From NCBI RefSeq assembly GCF_025770785.1, contig NZ_JANZLA010000002.1:62001-126000 (forward strand): DNA of 64,000 bases, written 5' to 3'. The stretch is from Cellulomonas sp. SG140 (lineage in GTDB: Bacteria > Actinomycetota > Actinomycetes > Actinomycetales > Cellulomonadaceae). A program made the translations under genes and the position numbers. The first letter of the stretch is position 1. Every line of letters begins with the position of its first letter. This document shows, piece by piece, positions 44,132 to 53,299 of the stretch. The notes under the pieces are model-generated. The model was not told where the DNA came from, made no database searches, and saw nothing but the letters and a program-made list of their open reading frames with translations.

Positions 44132-44162
44132 TTGACAAGCACCACGGGACTGCCCGTACTGT
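44132..44162 (+). promoter_or_regulatory. candidate promoter of the sugar transporter operon
   Basis: TTGACA (44132-44137), a 19-bp spacer and TACTGT (44157-44162, fits TAnnnT) stand 74 nt before the binding-protein ATG. The -35 is perfect but the spacer is long, as in activated or repressed promoters. The remaining 92 bases upstream hold two short palindromes, GATTAATC (44061-44068) and GGCACG-C-CGTGCC (44094-44106), whose binding protein is unclear. Confidence 0.45.
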
Positions 44163-44235
44163 GAGCGTGCACAGGCACCAGCGCCGCACCGGCGCATCCG
44201 TCGCGCTGCCGCGACGGCCTTGACGAGGAGGTCAC

Positions 44236-45576
44236 ATGCGCCTGCACTCAGGCATCCGGATCGGCGCGGTCCTGGCCGCGTCCGCCCTGCTGATCACCGC
44301 CTGCTCCAGCGGCGGCGGCTCGGCGGGCTCCGCCGCGGGCTCGACGGGCGGTTCCACGGCCGCCGCCGGCAAGGTCGACCTGACGTTCTGGACGTGGGCA
44401 CCGGGGATGGACGCCATCGTCGCCAAGTGGAACGCGGAGAACCCGAACATCCAGGTGACGGTGAACAAGCAGGACGGCGGCGACCCGGCCGTCACCAAGC
44501 TGCTCACCGCGATCAAGGCGGGCTCCGGCGCGCCGGACATCATGCAGACCGAGTACCAGAAGATCCCGACGCTGGTCTCGTCGGACGCGCTCGCGGACAT
44601 CTCCGGCGACCTGCCGAAGGACCTCAAGAGCCACTACTCGGACGGCACCTGGCAGGCGGTCACCCTCGGCGGCGACCAGGTGTACGGCGTGCCGCAGGAC
44701 TCCGGGCCGATGGAGTTGTACTACCGGACGGACATCTTCCAGCAGTACGGCCTGACCGTCCCCAAGACCTGGGACGAGTACGCGCAGGTCGCCGCCAAGC
44801 TGCACGCCGCCGACCCGACCAAGTACCTCGGCACGTTCTCCGCGACGGACGCCGGCTGGTTCACCGGCCTGGCGCAGCAGGCCGGTGCCTCCTGGTGGGG
44901 CGTGGACGGCACCGCGTGGTCGGTGGACATCGACTCCGCCGCCACGCAGAAGGTCGCCAAGTACTGGGGCGACCTGGTGGAGAAGGGCGTGATCGACAAC
45001 AAGCCGATGTACACCCCGGAGTGGAACGCCGCGCTGAACGACGGCACGCAGGCCGGCTGGGTGTCGGCGATCTGGGCACCCGGCGTGCTGCAGGGCAACG
45101 CGGCCGACACCAAGGGCAAGTGGGCCATGGCGCCGCTGCCGCAGTGGAACGCGGGTGACGACGCCACGGGCAACTGGGGCGGGTCCGCCTCCTCGGTCAC
45201 GTCGCAGTCCAAGCACAAGGCGGAGGCCGCCAAGTTCATCGCGTGGATGAACTCGAGCCAGGAGGGCGTGGACATCCTCGCCAAGTCCGGCGGGCTCTAC
45301 CCGGCCGACCTGCCCGGCCAGTCGGAGGCGTTGTCCGCGCCGCCGGCCTTCTTCCCGCAGCAGACGGACTTCTACAAGACCGCTGCGGACATCGCGAAGT
45401 CGGTCAAGCCGTTCACGTACGGGCCGAACGTCAACGTGGCGTTCTCCTCGTACAACGACGCGTTCGGCAAGGCGACGCAGGCGAAGTCGTCCGCGGCGTT
45501 CGTCGCCGCGGTCAAGACGATGCAGGACGCGACCGTCGCCGACCTGAAGAACGGTGGCTTCACCGTCAAGCAGTGA
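44236..45576 (+). CDS. sugar ABC transporter substrate-binding lipoprotein
   Basis: This 446-residue protein has a lipobox LLITAC with C23 as the lipidation site and a Gly/Ser spacer, then a periplasmic-binding domain of family 1. KVDLTFWTWAPGMDAIVAKW, IKAGSGAPDIMQTEYQKIPT, YYRTDIFQQYGLTVPKTWDE and WMNSSQEGVDILAKSG are standard markers. It captures oligosaccharides for the two permeases. The ATPase is not in this window; systems of this class usually borrow a shared MsiK-type ATPase. A strong hairpin follows, separating it from the permeases. Confidence 0.94.
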   Translation: MRLHSGIRIGAVLAASALLITACSSGGGSAGSAAGSTGGSTAAAGKVDLTFWTWAPGMDAIVAKWNAENPNIQVTVNKQDGGDPAVTKLLTAIKAGSGAPDIMQTEYQKIPTLVSSDALADISGDLPKDLKSHYSDGTWQAVTLGGDQVYGVPQDSGPMELYYRTDIFQQYGLTVPKTWDEYAQVAAKLHAADPTKYLGTFSATDAGWFTGLAQQAGASWWGVDGTAWSVDIDSAATQKVAKYWGDLVEKGVIDNKPMYTPEWNAALNDGTQAGWVSAIWAPGVLQGNAADTKGKWAMAPLPQWNAGDDATGNWGGSASSVTSQSKHKAEAAKFIAWMNSSQEGVDILAKSGGLYPADLPGQSEALSAPPAFFPQQTDFYKTAADIAKSVKPFTYGPNVNVAFSSYNDAFGKATQAKSSAAFVAAVKTMQDATVADLKNGGFTVKQ

Positions 45577-45583
45577 CCCTGGT

Positions 45584-45621
45584 CCTGTGGCCGCCCGGCA
45601 CCTGAGCCGGGCGGCCACAGG
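45584..45621 (+). terminator. attenuating hairpin between binding protein and permease
   Basis: A perfect 16-bp inverted repeat (45584-45599 with 45606-45621, 6-nt loop ACCTGA) begins 8 nt after the stop. Such hairpins let part of the transcript continue while protecting the upstream mRNA, so the binding protein is made in excess over the permeases. Confidence 0.75.
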
Positions 45622-45692
45622 CGTCCGGTCCCTCGCGGCCCCGTCGTCGGCCGCTCGTCGTCGTCCGGCTCGTCGTCCCCCTGGAGTGACCC

Positions 45693-46637
45693 GTGAACCG
45701 TGCCACCGTCGCCACGCCCAACCGTGGCGTGCGCCGCCACACCGGGCTGAGGGCCTACGGCTACCTCGCCCCGGCCGCCGTGCTGTTCACCCTCTTCCTG
45801 GCGCTGCCGATCGTGTACGCGCTCTACCTGAGCTTCCGCACCGTCAAGGTGAAGGGGCTCGGCCTGGGACGGGGTGCGCGCACGGAGGTGTGGGCCGGCC
45901 TGAGCAACTACCGGCACGCGCTGCTCGGCGACCCCGACTTCCTGGGCTCGGTGGGCCGGGTGGCCCTGTACGGCCTGGTGCTGGTACCGACGATGCTGGG
46001 GCTCGCGCTGCTGTTCGCCCTTCTGCTGGACGCCCGGGGCGCCCGTGCCAAGGGGTTCTCCCGGGTGTCGATCTTCCTGCCGTACGCCGTCCCGGCGGTG
46101 ATCGCCTCGCTGCTGTGGGGCTTCCTCTACCTGCCGCGCGTCAGCCCGTTCCTGTTCGTCGCCGGCCGGCTCGGCTGGCCGCAGCCCGACGTGCTGTCGC
46201 AGCAGTGGGTGACGTTCGCGATCGCCAACATCGGCCTGTGGGGCGGTGTCGGCTTCAACATGATCGTGATCTACACGGCACTGAAGGCGATCCCGAGCGA
46301 GCTGTACGAGGCGGCCCGGCTGGACGGCGCCTCCGAGGCGGCGATCGCCTGGCGGATCAAGGTGCCGGTGGTGGCGCCGTCGCTCATCCTCACGTTCCTG
46401 TTCTCGATGATCGCGACGCTGCAGGTGTTCGCCGAGCCGATGACGCTGCGGCCGCTGACCAACACGATCTCCTCCACGTGGAGCCCGCTGATGAAGGTGT
46501 ACCGGGACGCCTTCACCCGCAACGACATCTACTCGGCCGCCGCCACGTCCGTCGTGATCGCCCTGGCCACCTTCGTCCTCTCGTTCGGCTTCCTGCGGCT
46601 GGTGCAGCGCCGAGCCTTCAGCCAGGAGAACAGCTGA
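45693..46637 (+). CDS. sugar ABC transporter permease, MalF type
   Basis: This 314-residue protein has six helices. It starts GLRAYGYLAPAAVLFTLFLA and carries the EAA loop EAARLDGASEAAIAWRIKVP, which docks on the ATPase. NIGLWGGVGFNMIVIYTALK precedes it. The start is GTG 45693 with TGGAG 6 nt upstream. The second permease gene begins one base after its stop. It is one half of the membrane channel. Confidence 0.95.
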   Translation: MNRATVATPNRGVRRHTGLRAYGYLAPAAVLFTLFLALPIVYALYLSFRTVKVKGLGLGRGARTEVWAGLSNYRHALLGDPDFLGSVGRVALYGLVLVPTMLGLALLFALLLDARGARAKGFSRVSIFLPYAVPAVIASLLWGFLYLPRVSPFLFVAGRLGWPQPDVLSQQWVTFAIANIGLWGGVGFNMIVIYTALKAIPSELYEAARLDGASEAAIAWRIKVPVVAPSLILTFLFSMIATLQVFAEPMTLRPLTNTISSTWSPLMKVYRDAFTRNDIYSAAATSVVIALATFVLSFGFLRLVQRRAFSQENS

Positions 46638-46638
46638 C

Positions 46639-47544
46639 ATGGCCACCGTCCTGAGCGGCCCGCAAATCGCCCCCTCCCGCACCGACGCGCCCCGCCGTGG
46701 CCCGCGCTCGTCGGCGCGCCGACCCAACCGCATCGGCACCGTGGTGCTGCTGATCGGTGCGCTCTACTGCCTGATGCCCGTGGTGTGGGTGCTCATGGCT
46801 TCCACCAAGAGTGCCAACGAGCTGTTCTCCACGCTCACGTTCGTGCCGTCCACGCACCTGTGGGACAACATCCGCCAGCTGTCCGCCTACCGCGGGGGCC
46901 TGTACTGGCGGTGGATGGCCAACACCGCCCTGTACGCCGGCGTCGGCGCACTGGCCTCCACCCTCGTCTCGGCGATGGCGGGGTACGGGTTGGCGAAGTT
47001 CGTGTTCCCCGGCAAGAAGGCCGTGTTCAACGTCATCCTGGCGGGCGTCCTCGTGCCCGGCGTGGTGCTGGCGATCCCGCAGTACCTGCTGCTGGCCAAG
47101 GTGGGGCTGACCAACACCTACTGGTCGGTGCTGCTGCCCAGCACGATCAGCCCGTACGGCATCTACCTGGCCCGGATCTACGCGGCGGCGTCGGTACCCG
47201 ACGACGTGATCGAGGCGGCCCGGACGGACGGTGCCCGCGAGTGGCGGGTGTTCGGCTCGATCTCGGTGCCGATGATGACGCCCGGCCTGGTCACCGTGTT
47301 CCTGTTCCAGTTCGTCGCCATCTGGAACAACTTCATGCTGCCCTACATCATGCTCGGCAACGACCGGCTGTTCCCCATCACGGTGGGCCTGTCCGGCCTG
47401 CTGAACCAGGGCGCGTCGCAGCCGGCGATGTACACGTCCGTGATCACGGGCGCGCTGCTGTCGATCCTGCCGCTGGGCGCCCTGTTCCTCACCCTGCAGC
47501 GGTACTGGCAGGTGGACCTGGCGGCCGGTGCGGTGAAGGCCTGA
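46639..47544 (+). CDS. sugar ABC transporter permease, MalG type
   Basis: This 301-residue protein has six helices and the EAA loop EAARTDGAREWRVFGSISVP. The MalG-type end LQRYWQVDLAAGAVKA is present, as is YCLMPVVWVLMASTKSANEL at the first helix. ATG 46639 follows AGGAGA. It pairs with the preceding permease. The LacI regulator follows; its alternative ATG at 47544 would overlap the stop by one base. Confidence 0.95.
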   Translation: MATVLSGPQIAPSRTDAPRRGPRSSARRPNRIGTVVLLIGALYCLMPVVWVLMASTKSANELFSTLTFVPSTHLWDNIRQLSAYRGGLYWRWMANTALYAGVGALASTLVSAMAGYGLAKFVFPGKKAVFNVILAGVLVPGVVLAIPQYLLLAKVGLTNTYWSVLLPSTISPYGIYLARIYAAASVPDDVIEAARTDGAREWRVFGSISVPMMTPGLVTVFLFQFVAIWNNFMLPYIMLGNDRLFPITVGLSGLLNQGASQPAMYTSVITGALLSILPLGALFLTLQRYWQVDLAAGAVKA

Positions 47545-47576
47545 TGGGCCGCAGGCGACCCCTAGAGTTCGGACCG

Positions 47577-48593
47577 ATGGAGTCGACAGGGGGCGCGCGC
47601 AGGCGGCCGACGATCGTGGACGTCGCGGCCGCGGCCGGCGTGTCCCGCGGCACGGTCTCGCGGGTGCTCAACGGCGGCCACTGGGTGTCGCCGGAGGCGG
47701 CCGCGGCCGTCGAGCGGGCCATCAAGGAGACCGGCTTCCAGGCCAACCAGTACGCGCGCAGCCTGGTGACCGGCCGGGCGAACTCGGTCGCGTTCCTGCT
47801 GACCGAGCCGCAGCACCTGCTGTTCGAGGACCCCAACTTCTCGATCCTGCTGCGGGGTGCCGCGCAGGCGCTCGCGGCCAAGGGGATGCCGCTGCTGCTG
47901 ATGGTGGCCGGCACCAGGGACGAGCAGCAGCAGGTGCTGCGCTACGTCGGCGCGGGCCACGTCGACGGCGTGCTGCTGATCTCCACGCACGCCGGCAACC
48001 CGGTGGTCGACGCGCTGGTCGCGCAGAAGGTGCCGACCATCGCGTGCGGCGTGCCGCTCGGGCACGAGGGTGCGGTGGGGTACGTGGCGGCCGACGACCT
48101 GGGCGGGGGACGGCTGATGACGCGGCACCTGCGGGAACGCGGGCGCCGGACGATCGCCATGATCACCGGCCCGCTGGACACGCCCGGTGGCCGGATGCGG
48201 CTGGACGGGTACCGCGCCGAGCTGGGCGACGACTACGACGAGTCGCTCGTGGAGAACGGCGACTACACGCGCGAGAGCGGTGTCGCGGCGATGCGGGCGC
48301 TGCTCGAGCGGCGGCCGGACCTCGACGCCGTGTTCGTCGGCTCCGACCTGATGGCGGCGGGGGCGATGCAGGCGCTGCGCGAGGCGGGGCGCTCGGTGCC
48401 GGAGGACGTGGCAGTGGGCGGGTTCGACGACTCCGGCCTGGCCGAGACGCTCGACCCGCCGCTGACGACGATGCGGCAGCCGTTCGCGCGGATCAGCCAG
48501 GAGATGGTGCGGCTGCTGCTCGAGGTGGTGGACGGCGAGACGCCGGCGGCGATCACGCTGCCGACGTCGCTGGTGGTGCGATCGAGCACCTGA
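47577..48593 (+). CDS. LacI family transcriptional regulator
   Basis: This 338-residue repressor has its HTH and hinge at residues 11-60 (PTIVDVAAAAGVSRGTVSRV then LNGG, and AAAAVERAIKETGF). The sugar-binding domain follows (VDGVLLISTHAGNP, VGYVAADDLGGGRLMTRHLR, VFVGSDLMAAGAMQAL, VGGFDDSGLAETLDPPLTTM). It is the last gene of the transporter cluster, so autoregulation through a site before 44236 is likely. ATG 47577 gives the normal LacI length; ATG 47544 would add 11 residues with translational coupling. Confidence 0.94.
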   Translation: MESTGGARRRPTIVDVAAAAGVSRGTVSRVLNGGHWVSPEAAAAVERAIKETGFQANQYARSLVTGRANSVAFLLTEPQHLLFEDPNFSILLRGAAQALAAKGMPLLLMVAGTRDEQQQVLRYVGAGHVDGVLLISTHAGNPVVDALVAQKVPTIACGVPLGHEGAVGYVAADDLGGGRLMTRHLRERGRRTIAMITGPLDTPGGRMRLDGYRAELGDDYDESLVENGDYTRESGVAAMRALLERRPDLDAVFVGSDLMAAGAMQALREAGRSVPEDVAVGGFDDSGLAETLDPPLTTMRQPFARISQEMVRLLLEVVDGETPAAITLPTSLVVRSST

Positions 48594-48636
48594 CGGTCGG
48601 GTGCCGACGGCGTGTGCCGACGGCCTGCCAGGGCGG

Positions 48637-49242
48637 TCAGGCGGGGGAGAGCTCGCCCACGGGGACGGCACCGGTCAGCGTGTTGCCCGGTCCCGGCAGC
48701 GGGCACGCCCAGGCCTCGTCGTAGGCGCACGACGGGGGATAGGCGAAGTTCAGGTCGACGACGAGCGCGTCGGGCGTCCCACCCAGGTCGGCACCCTTGA
48801 CGGTGTCGAGCACGTAGCGCCCGCCGCCGTACGTCTGCCGGCCGCTGGTGGCGTCCTTCAGCGGGACGAAGACGCCGCCGCCGTACATCGCGACCCACCA
48901 CACGTCCAGCCCGCCCAGTCCGGGCAGCTCCACCCGTCCGACGCGTTCGAGCGGCACCACGCCGTCGGTGCCGGTGCGCACCTCGCGACGCTGCGGCGGT
49001 ACCGACCGGTCCACGGCGACGACGAAGCGGAAGCGGCCGTCGTACGGGGCCACCGGCGGGCCGTCGTAGGCCGCCCGTTCCGCGACCGGCACGGGCGACG
49101 CGGGGTGCGTGCGCAGCAGCCGCTCCCGGCCGGCGACCCAGCGGCGGTGCGCCTCGGCGACGTCCTGCTCGGCGCGCACCGCGCGGTACAGGTCGGCCAC
49201 CTGATGGCGCCAGTCCAGGACGTCCCACCGCGACTCGCTCAC
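48637..49242 (-). CDS. DUF1684 family protein
   Basis: This 201-residue protein starts at GTG 49242 and opens WRHQVADLYRAVRAE. The family signature is clear: YDGRFRFVVAV, GGVFVPLKDATSG, GGGRYVLDTVKGADLG and VDLNFAYPPSCAYDEAWACP, with the CAY and CPLP cysteines. DUF1684 proteins are widespread and lack a known reaction. No signal peptide is visible with this start. The gene is divergent from the HAD gene at 49430. Confidence 0.9.
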   Translation of the reverse strand: MSESRWDVLDWRHQVADLYRAVRAEQDVAEAHRRWVAGRERLLRTHPASPVPVAERAAYDGPPVAPYDGRFRFVVAVDRSVPPQRREVRTGTDGVVPLERVGRVELPGLGGLDVWWVAMYGGGVFVPLKDATSGRQTYGGGRYVLDTVKGADLGGTPDALVVDLNFAYPPSCAYDEAWACPLPGPGNTLTGAVPVGELSPA

Positions 49243-49429
49243 CGCGCGAGCGTATGTCGGCCCGGGGTGCGGTGACCTGCGTCCGGGCGGGCGCCGTGCG
49301 CGGCACGGTACCGTGGTGGGTCGTTCCCGGCGCCGGTCCCCTCGTGCGGGCCCGTCGGTGACAGCCTCCCGACGGCCCTGCCCGGCTCGTCGGTCGCCCG
49401 TCTTGCCCGCCCCACCGAAGGACGTCCCC

Positions 49430-50197
49430 GTGACCGCAGCACTGGCCCTGTTCGACCTGGACGACACGCTCGCACCCTCCAAGAGCAAGGTCGGCGACGA
49501 GGTGATCGACATGATCGTCGCCCTCACCAAGGTGGTGCAGGTCGGCGTCATCTCCGGCGGCCGGTTCGAGCAGTTCGACGCCCAGCTGCTCTCGTCGATC
49601 CACGACGACGCGGCGCTGGGTCAGATCCACGTGCTGCCGACCTGCGGCACGCGCTACCTGGTGCACCAGGGCGGCGAGTGGGCCGAGGTGTACTCCGAGC
49701 CGCTGACCGCGGACGAGGCGGACCGCGCGACGGCCGCCCTCGAGGAGGGTGCCAAGGCGCTCGGCCTGTGGGAGGAGAGCACCTGGGGCGACCGCATCGA
49801 GTTGCGCGGCAGCCAGGTGACGTTCTCGGCGCTCGGCCAGGCGGCTCCGGTGGACGCCAAGGCGGCGTGGGACCGGGACGGTCGCAAGAAGGAGTCCCTG
49901 CGGGCCTACGTGGCGGAGAAGCTGCCGGACCTCGAGGTGCGCTCGGGCGGGTCCACCTCTGTCGACATCACCCGCAAGGGCATCGACAAGGCGTACGGCG
50001 TCAACCGCCTGCTCGACCGCCTCGGCCTGCGCCCCGAGCAGGCGGTGTTCTTCGGTGACCGGCTCGACGAGGGCGGCAACGACTACCCGGTGATCGCCAC
50101 GGGCGTGCCCTGCATCGCGGTGACGGGATGGGAGGACACCCCGGCCAAGGTCCGCGCGGCCATCCCCGAGGCGTTCGCGGCCGACCTGGCCCGCTGA
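49430..50197 (+). CDS. HAD-IIB family phosphatase, phosphomannomutase-like
   Basis: This 255-residue protein has the HAD motif I FDLDDTLAPS (D9, D11), motif II GVISGGR and motif III/IV AVFFGDRLDEGGNDYPVI. The cap is of the C2 type seen in eukaryotic-style phosphomannomutases and sucrose phosphatases, with SVDITRKGIDKAYGVNRLLD characteristic of the PMM group. It could act on a hexose phosphate. GTG 49430 has GAAGGA 7 nt upstream. The methyltransferase gene starts 22 nt after its end. Confidence 0.88.
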   Translation: MTAALALFDLDDTLAPSKSKVGDEVIDMIVALTKVVQVGVISGGRFEQFDAQLLSSIHDDAALGQIHVLPTCGTRYLVHQGGEWAEVYSEPLTADEADRATAALEEGAKALGLWEESTWGDRIELRGSQVTFSALGQAAPVDAKAAWDRDGRKKESLRAYVAEKLPDLEVRSGGSTSVDITRKGIDKAYGVNRLLDRLGLRPEQAVFFGDRLDEGGNDYPVIATGVPCIAVTGWEDTPAKVRAAIPEAFAADLAR

Positions 50198-50219
50198 GCG
50201 GCCATCGGCGGACCCGCTC

Positions 50220-51347
50220 GTGCGGTGCGGCTACTTCGAGGCGGGGGTCTGCAGGTCCTGCACCCTGCTGGAGCAGCCGTACGACGAGCAGGTACGGGCC
50301 AAGCAGGACGCGTGCGTCCGGGCGCTCGGCGACCCTGACGGGCTGGTGTGGCTGCCGCCGGTGACGGGACCGGAGCAGCGGTTCCGCAACAAGGCGAAGC
50401 TCGTGGTGGGCGGCACGGTCGACGCCCCGACGCTCGGGATCCTCGACGGTGCGGGTCGCGGCGTCGACCTGCACGAGTGCGGTCTGTACGAGCCGGCGAT
50501 CAGCGACGTGCTGGGGCCGTTGGCCCGGTGGATCACGGCCGCCAGCCTGGTGCCGTACGACGTGCCGTCGCGGGTGGGCGAGTTGAAGCACGTGCTGCTC
50601 ACGGCGTCACCGGACGGTGAGCTGATGCTGAGGCTGGTGCTGCGGTCCACCGAGGCCCTGGCCCGGATCCGCAAGCACCTGCCGGCGCTGCAGCAGGCAC
50701 TGCCCGCGCTGACGGTGGCCTCCGTCAACGTGCAGCCCGCGCACGCCGCCGTGCTGGAGGGTGAGCGGGAGGTCCCGCTCACCGAGCAGCAGACGTTGCG
50801 GATGCGGGTCAACGACGTCGACCTGCACCTGCGGCCGCGCAGCTTCTTCCAGACGAACACCGCCGTGGCGGCCGCGCTCTACCGGCAGGCTGCCGCGTGG
50901 ATCGACGAGGTGGCGCCGGCCACGGTGTGGGACCTGTACTGCGGCGTCGGCGGGTTCGCCCTGCACGCCGCCGGGCCGGGTCGCGAGGTGACCGGCGTGG
51001 AGGTCAGCGTCGAGGCGGTGGCCAGCGCCGAGGCGAGTGCCGCGGAGCTGGGTCTCGACGGCGTGCGGTTCCTCGCCGGTGACGCCACCGCGTTCGCGCA
51101 GACGGCCGGCGCGGCCCCGGACCTGGTGGTGGTGAACCCGCCTCGCCGGGGGCTGGGTGCGGAGCTGGCCGGCTGGCTGGAGCGGTCGTCGTCCCGGTGG
51201 GTGCTCTACTCGAGCTGCAACCCGGTGTCCCTGGCTCGGGACCTGTCCGCCATGCCGTCGCTGCGGCCGCGGCGTGCTCGGCTGCTCGACATGTTCCCGC
51301 AGACCACGCACGCCGAGGTGTTGGTGCTGCTCGGGCGCGAGGGCTGA
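50220..51347 (+). CDS. rlmC: 23S rRNA uracil-C5-methyltransferase, RlmC type
   Basis: This 375-residue SAM-dependent enzyme has Fe-S ligands C3, C11, C14 and C87 in the RlmC spacing. SAM motifs include VWDLYCGVGGFAL and VVVNPPRRGLG. The catalytic nucleophile is C333 in LYSSCNPVSLARD and the base region is FPQTTHAEVLVLL. The lack of a TRAM domain and the short N-terminus distinguish it from RlmD and TrmA. It is expected to make m5U at position 747 of 23S rRNA. The start GTG 50220 lacks a clear Shine-Dalgarno; co-translation with the HAD gene is likely. Confidence 0.9.
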   Translation: MRCGYFEAGVCRSCTLLEQPYDEQVRAKQDACVRALGDPDGLVWLPPVTGPEQRFRNKAKLVVGGTVDAPTLGILDGAGRGVDLHECGLYEPAISDVLGPLARWITAASLVPYDVPSRVGELKHVLLTASPDGELMLRLVLRSTEALARIRKHLPALQQALPALTVASVNVQPAHAAVLEGEREVPLTEQQTLRMRVNDVDLHLRPRSFFQTNTAVAAALYRQAAAWIDEVAPATVWDLYCGVGGFALHAAGPGREVTGVEVSVEAVASAEASAAELGLDGVRFLAGDATAFAQTAGAAPDLVVVNPPRRGLGAELAGWLERSSSRWVLYSSCNPVSLARDLSAMPSLRPRRARLLDMFPQTTHAEVLVLLGREG

Positions 51348-51369
51348 CCGGACCACGGGGGCAGGGCCC

Positions 51370-51822
51370 TCAGCGCCGCGGGGTGGCGCCGGGCTGCCGC
51401 GGCTCGCGCGGCCTTCGGACCCTCGCCGGTTCGGGCCGCCAGAGACCGGCCGCGAGCAGGGCCCGGGTCCGGCGGGACAGGTTGGCGTGCACCGTCCGGT
51501 ACGAGTCCACCAGGAGCTCCTCGAGCAGCTGGTCGGGCACCGCGTCGTCGTCCAGCCGTGCCGTCAGCCAGTGCCGGTGGTCCATGTGCCAGCCGGGCAG
51601 CAAGGTGGGGAACTCACGGCGCAGCGCGGCGCCGTCCTCCGGGTCGACCTTGACGTTGAGCCGGTAGGGCGCCGTCGCCCCCACCAGGGCGAACATCCGG
51701 CCGGCGACCTTGTACACCGCGGTGGTCGCGTCGAACGGATGCGTCAGCTCGGCCCACTCCAGCCCCATGGCGACGGCGTGCAGCCGTGCCCGGCGAACGT
51801 GCGGATCCGCGTGACCTACCAC
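51370..51822 (-). CDS. MmcQ/YjbR family DNA-binding-like protein
   Basis: This 150-residue protein has the YjbR fold: YKVAGRMFALVGATAPYRLN, VKVDPEDGAALRREFPTLLP and GWHMDHRHWLTARLDD, followed by the helix LLEELLVDSYRTVHANL. These are the family's conserved blocks. Members resemble double-wing DNA-binding domains, but no target is known. The start is GTG 51822; its reading frame continues upstream without homology. It is convergent with the rlmC gene, 22 nt apart. Confidence 0.87.
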   Translation of the reverse strand: MVGHADPHVRRARLHAVAMGLEWAELTHPFDATTAVYKVAGRMFALVGATAPYRLNVKVDPEDGAALRREFPTLLPGWHMDHRHWLTARLDDDAVPDQLLEELLVDSYRTVHANLSRRTRALLAAGLWRPEPARVRRPREPRQPGATPRR

Positions 51823-51953
51823 GAGGCGAAACGTACGCGGCCCCGCCGACACGGTGGAGCCCTGGGGTGCGGCCACCCGCCCGCCAGCACGGCCGCGCCG
51901 GGTGCGGGCCGCCCGCCGTAACTGGACCCCACCGCGCACGGTAGGACGGGGCT

Positions 51954-52670
51954 GTGCGCACAGCGGGGACGGCAGCAGGTGGCCTGGTCGCGGGCCTCTG
52001 GGTGGTCAGCAGAGGCACCGGTCGGCCGCTGGTGCTGCTGCACGGCAACGGCGAGGACCACCACGTGTTCGACCGGATGGTGCCGCTGCTGGCGCCCGGA
52101 CGGAGGCTGGTCGGCATCGACTCGCGCGGCCACGGCAGGTCCCCGCGCGGCGACGGACCGCTGACGATCGCCTCGATGGCCGACGACGTCGCCGCCGTGC
52201 TCGACGAGCTGGACCTGGATCGAGCCGACGTGCTCGGGTACTCCGACGGCGGCAACGTGGCGCTGGAGGTCGCGGTGCGCCACCCGGCACGGCTGCGCCG
52301 CCTGGTGGTCTGCGGGGCGAACCTCGACCCGTCGGGCCTGCGGCCGGGTGTGCTGCGCGCGATGGTGGCCGCGCGTCGGGCGCTCGAGAGGTCAGCACGT
52401 CTCTGGTCGGGGGCGGCGCGGCGCATCGAGCTGCTGGACCTGATGGTCGACGACCCGCACCTGACGACCGCGCAGCTGGCCGGCGTCGAGCTGCCCGTGC
52501 TGGTGGTCGTGGGCGAGCGGGACGTGGTGCTGCCCGCGCACAGCCGGTCGATCGCCCGGTCGCTGCCGGCCGGACGGCTCGCCGTGGTGGCCGGCGTCGG
52601 CCACGCCGTGCCGCAGCAGCGGCCGGGGACGTTGGCGCAGCTGGTCAACGGGTTCCTGGCCGCGCCGTGA
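51954..52670 (+). CDS. alpha/beta hydrolase
   Basis: This 238-residue protein has LVLLHGNGEDHHVFDRM (oxyanion hole HGNG), RLVGIDSRGHGRSPRG, nucleophile Ser in LGYSDGGNVAL, acid Asp in VVGERDVVLP, and His in GVGHAVPQQ. It is a compact member without a large lid, comparable to small esterases and 3-oxoadipate enol-lactonase-like enzymes. The substrate is unknown. GTG 51954 follows GGACGGG. It is divergent from the YjbR gene. Confidence 0.9.
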   Translation: MRTAGTAAGGLVAGLWVVSRGTGRPLVLLHGNGEDHHVFDRMVPLLAPGRRLVGIDSRGHGRSPRGDGPLTIASMADDVAAVLDELDLDRADVLGYSDGGNVALEVAVRHPARLRRLVVCGANLDPSGLRPGVLRAMVAARRALERSARLWSGAARRIELLDLMVDDPHLTTAQLAGVELPVLVVVGERDVVLPAHSRSIARSLPAGRLAVVAGVGHAVPQQRPGTLAQLVNGFLAAP

Positions 52671-52780
52671 GTGGTACGGCCGGTGCCGGTCAGGGTGGTG
52701 GCGCGGGCTGACGGCCGCACGTCCGGGCCACGGGGCGGTTGTCGGAGGTGCGGCGTAACGTCCCGGACAGGAGGTGGGTC

Positions 52781-53293
52781 ATGGACGTGTCGACACTGCT
52801 CACGGAGCTCTTCAGCAGGATCCCGGAGGTGCTGCACCGCGCGGCCGGTGGACTGGACGCCGAGGGTCTCGCGTTCCGTCCGGACGCCGAGGCCAACTCG
52901 ATCGCGTGGCTGGTGTGGCACGCGGCGCGCGTGCAGGACGCCCAGCTCGCGGACGTCGCCGGCCTCGAGCAGGTGTGGACGTCCGAGGGCTGGGTCCAGA
53001 CGCTCGGTCTGCCGCTGGACGCGGGAGACACCGGCTACGGGCACACCTCGGCACAGGTCGCCCAGGTCGTGGCCCCCGCCGAGGACCTGCTCGGCTACGT
53101 CGACGCCGTCGCGGCGTTCGCGGCCGACTACGTCGGCGGCCTGAACCACACGGAGCTGGACCGGGTGGTGGACCGGCGCTGGCAGCCGCCGGTGACGCTC
53201 GGCGTACGCCTGGTCAGCATCGTGGTGGACGCCACCGAGCACGCCGGGCAGGCCGCCTACCTACGGGGGCTGGTGGACCGCTCTCGCGGCTGA
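52781..53293 (+). CDS. DinB/DUF664 family protein
   Basis: This 170-residue helical protein has SIAWLVWHAARVQDAQLADV (conserved His in the first metal-site helix) and VVDATEHAGQAAYLRGLVD (second site), as in DinB-like, mycothiol-dependent enzymes of actinobacteria. ATG 52781 is chosen: AGGAGG lies 6 nt upstream. The substrate and thiol cofactor are inferred from the family only. It is convergent with the VOC gene, 6 nt away. Confidence 0.87.
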   Translation: MDVSTLLTELFSRIPEVLHRAAGGLDAEGLAFRPDAEANSIAWLVWHAARVQDAQLADVAGLEQVWTSEGWVQTLGLPLDAGDTGYGHTSAQVAQVVAPAEDLLGYVDAVAAFAADYVGGLNHTELDRVVDRRWQPPVTLGVRLVSIVVDATEHAGQAAYLRGLVDRSRG

Positions 53294-53299
53294 GCAGGG

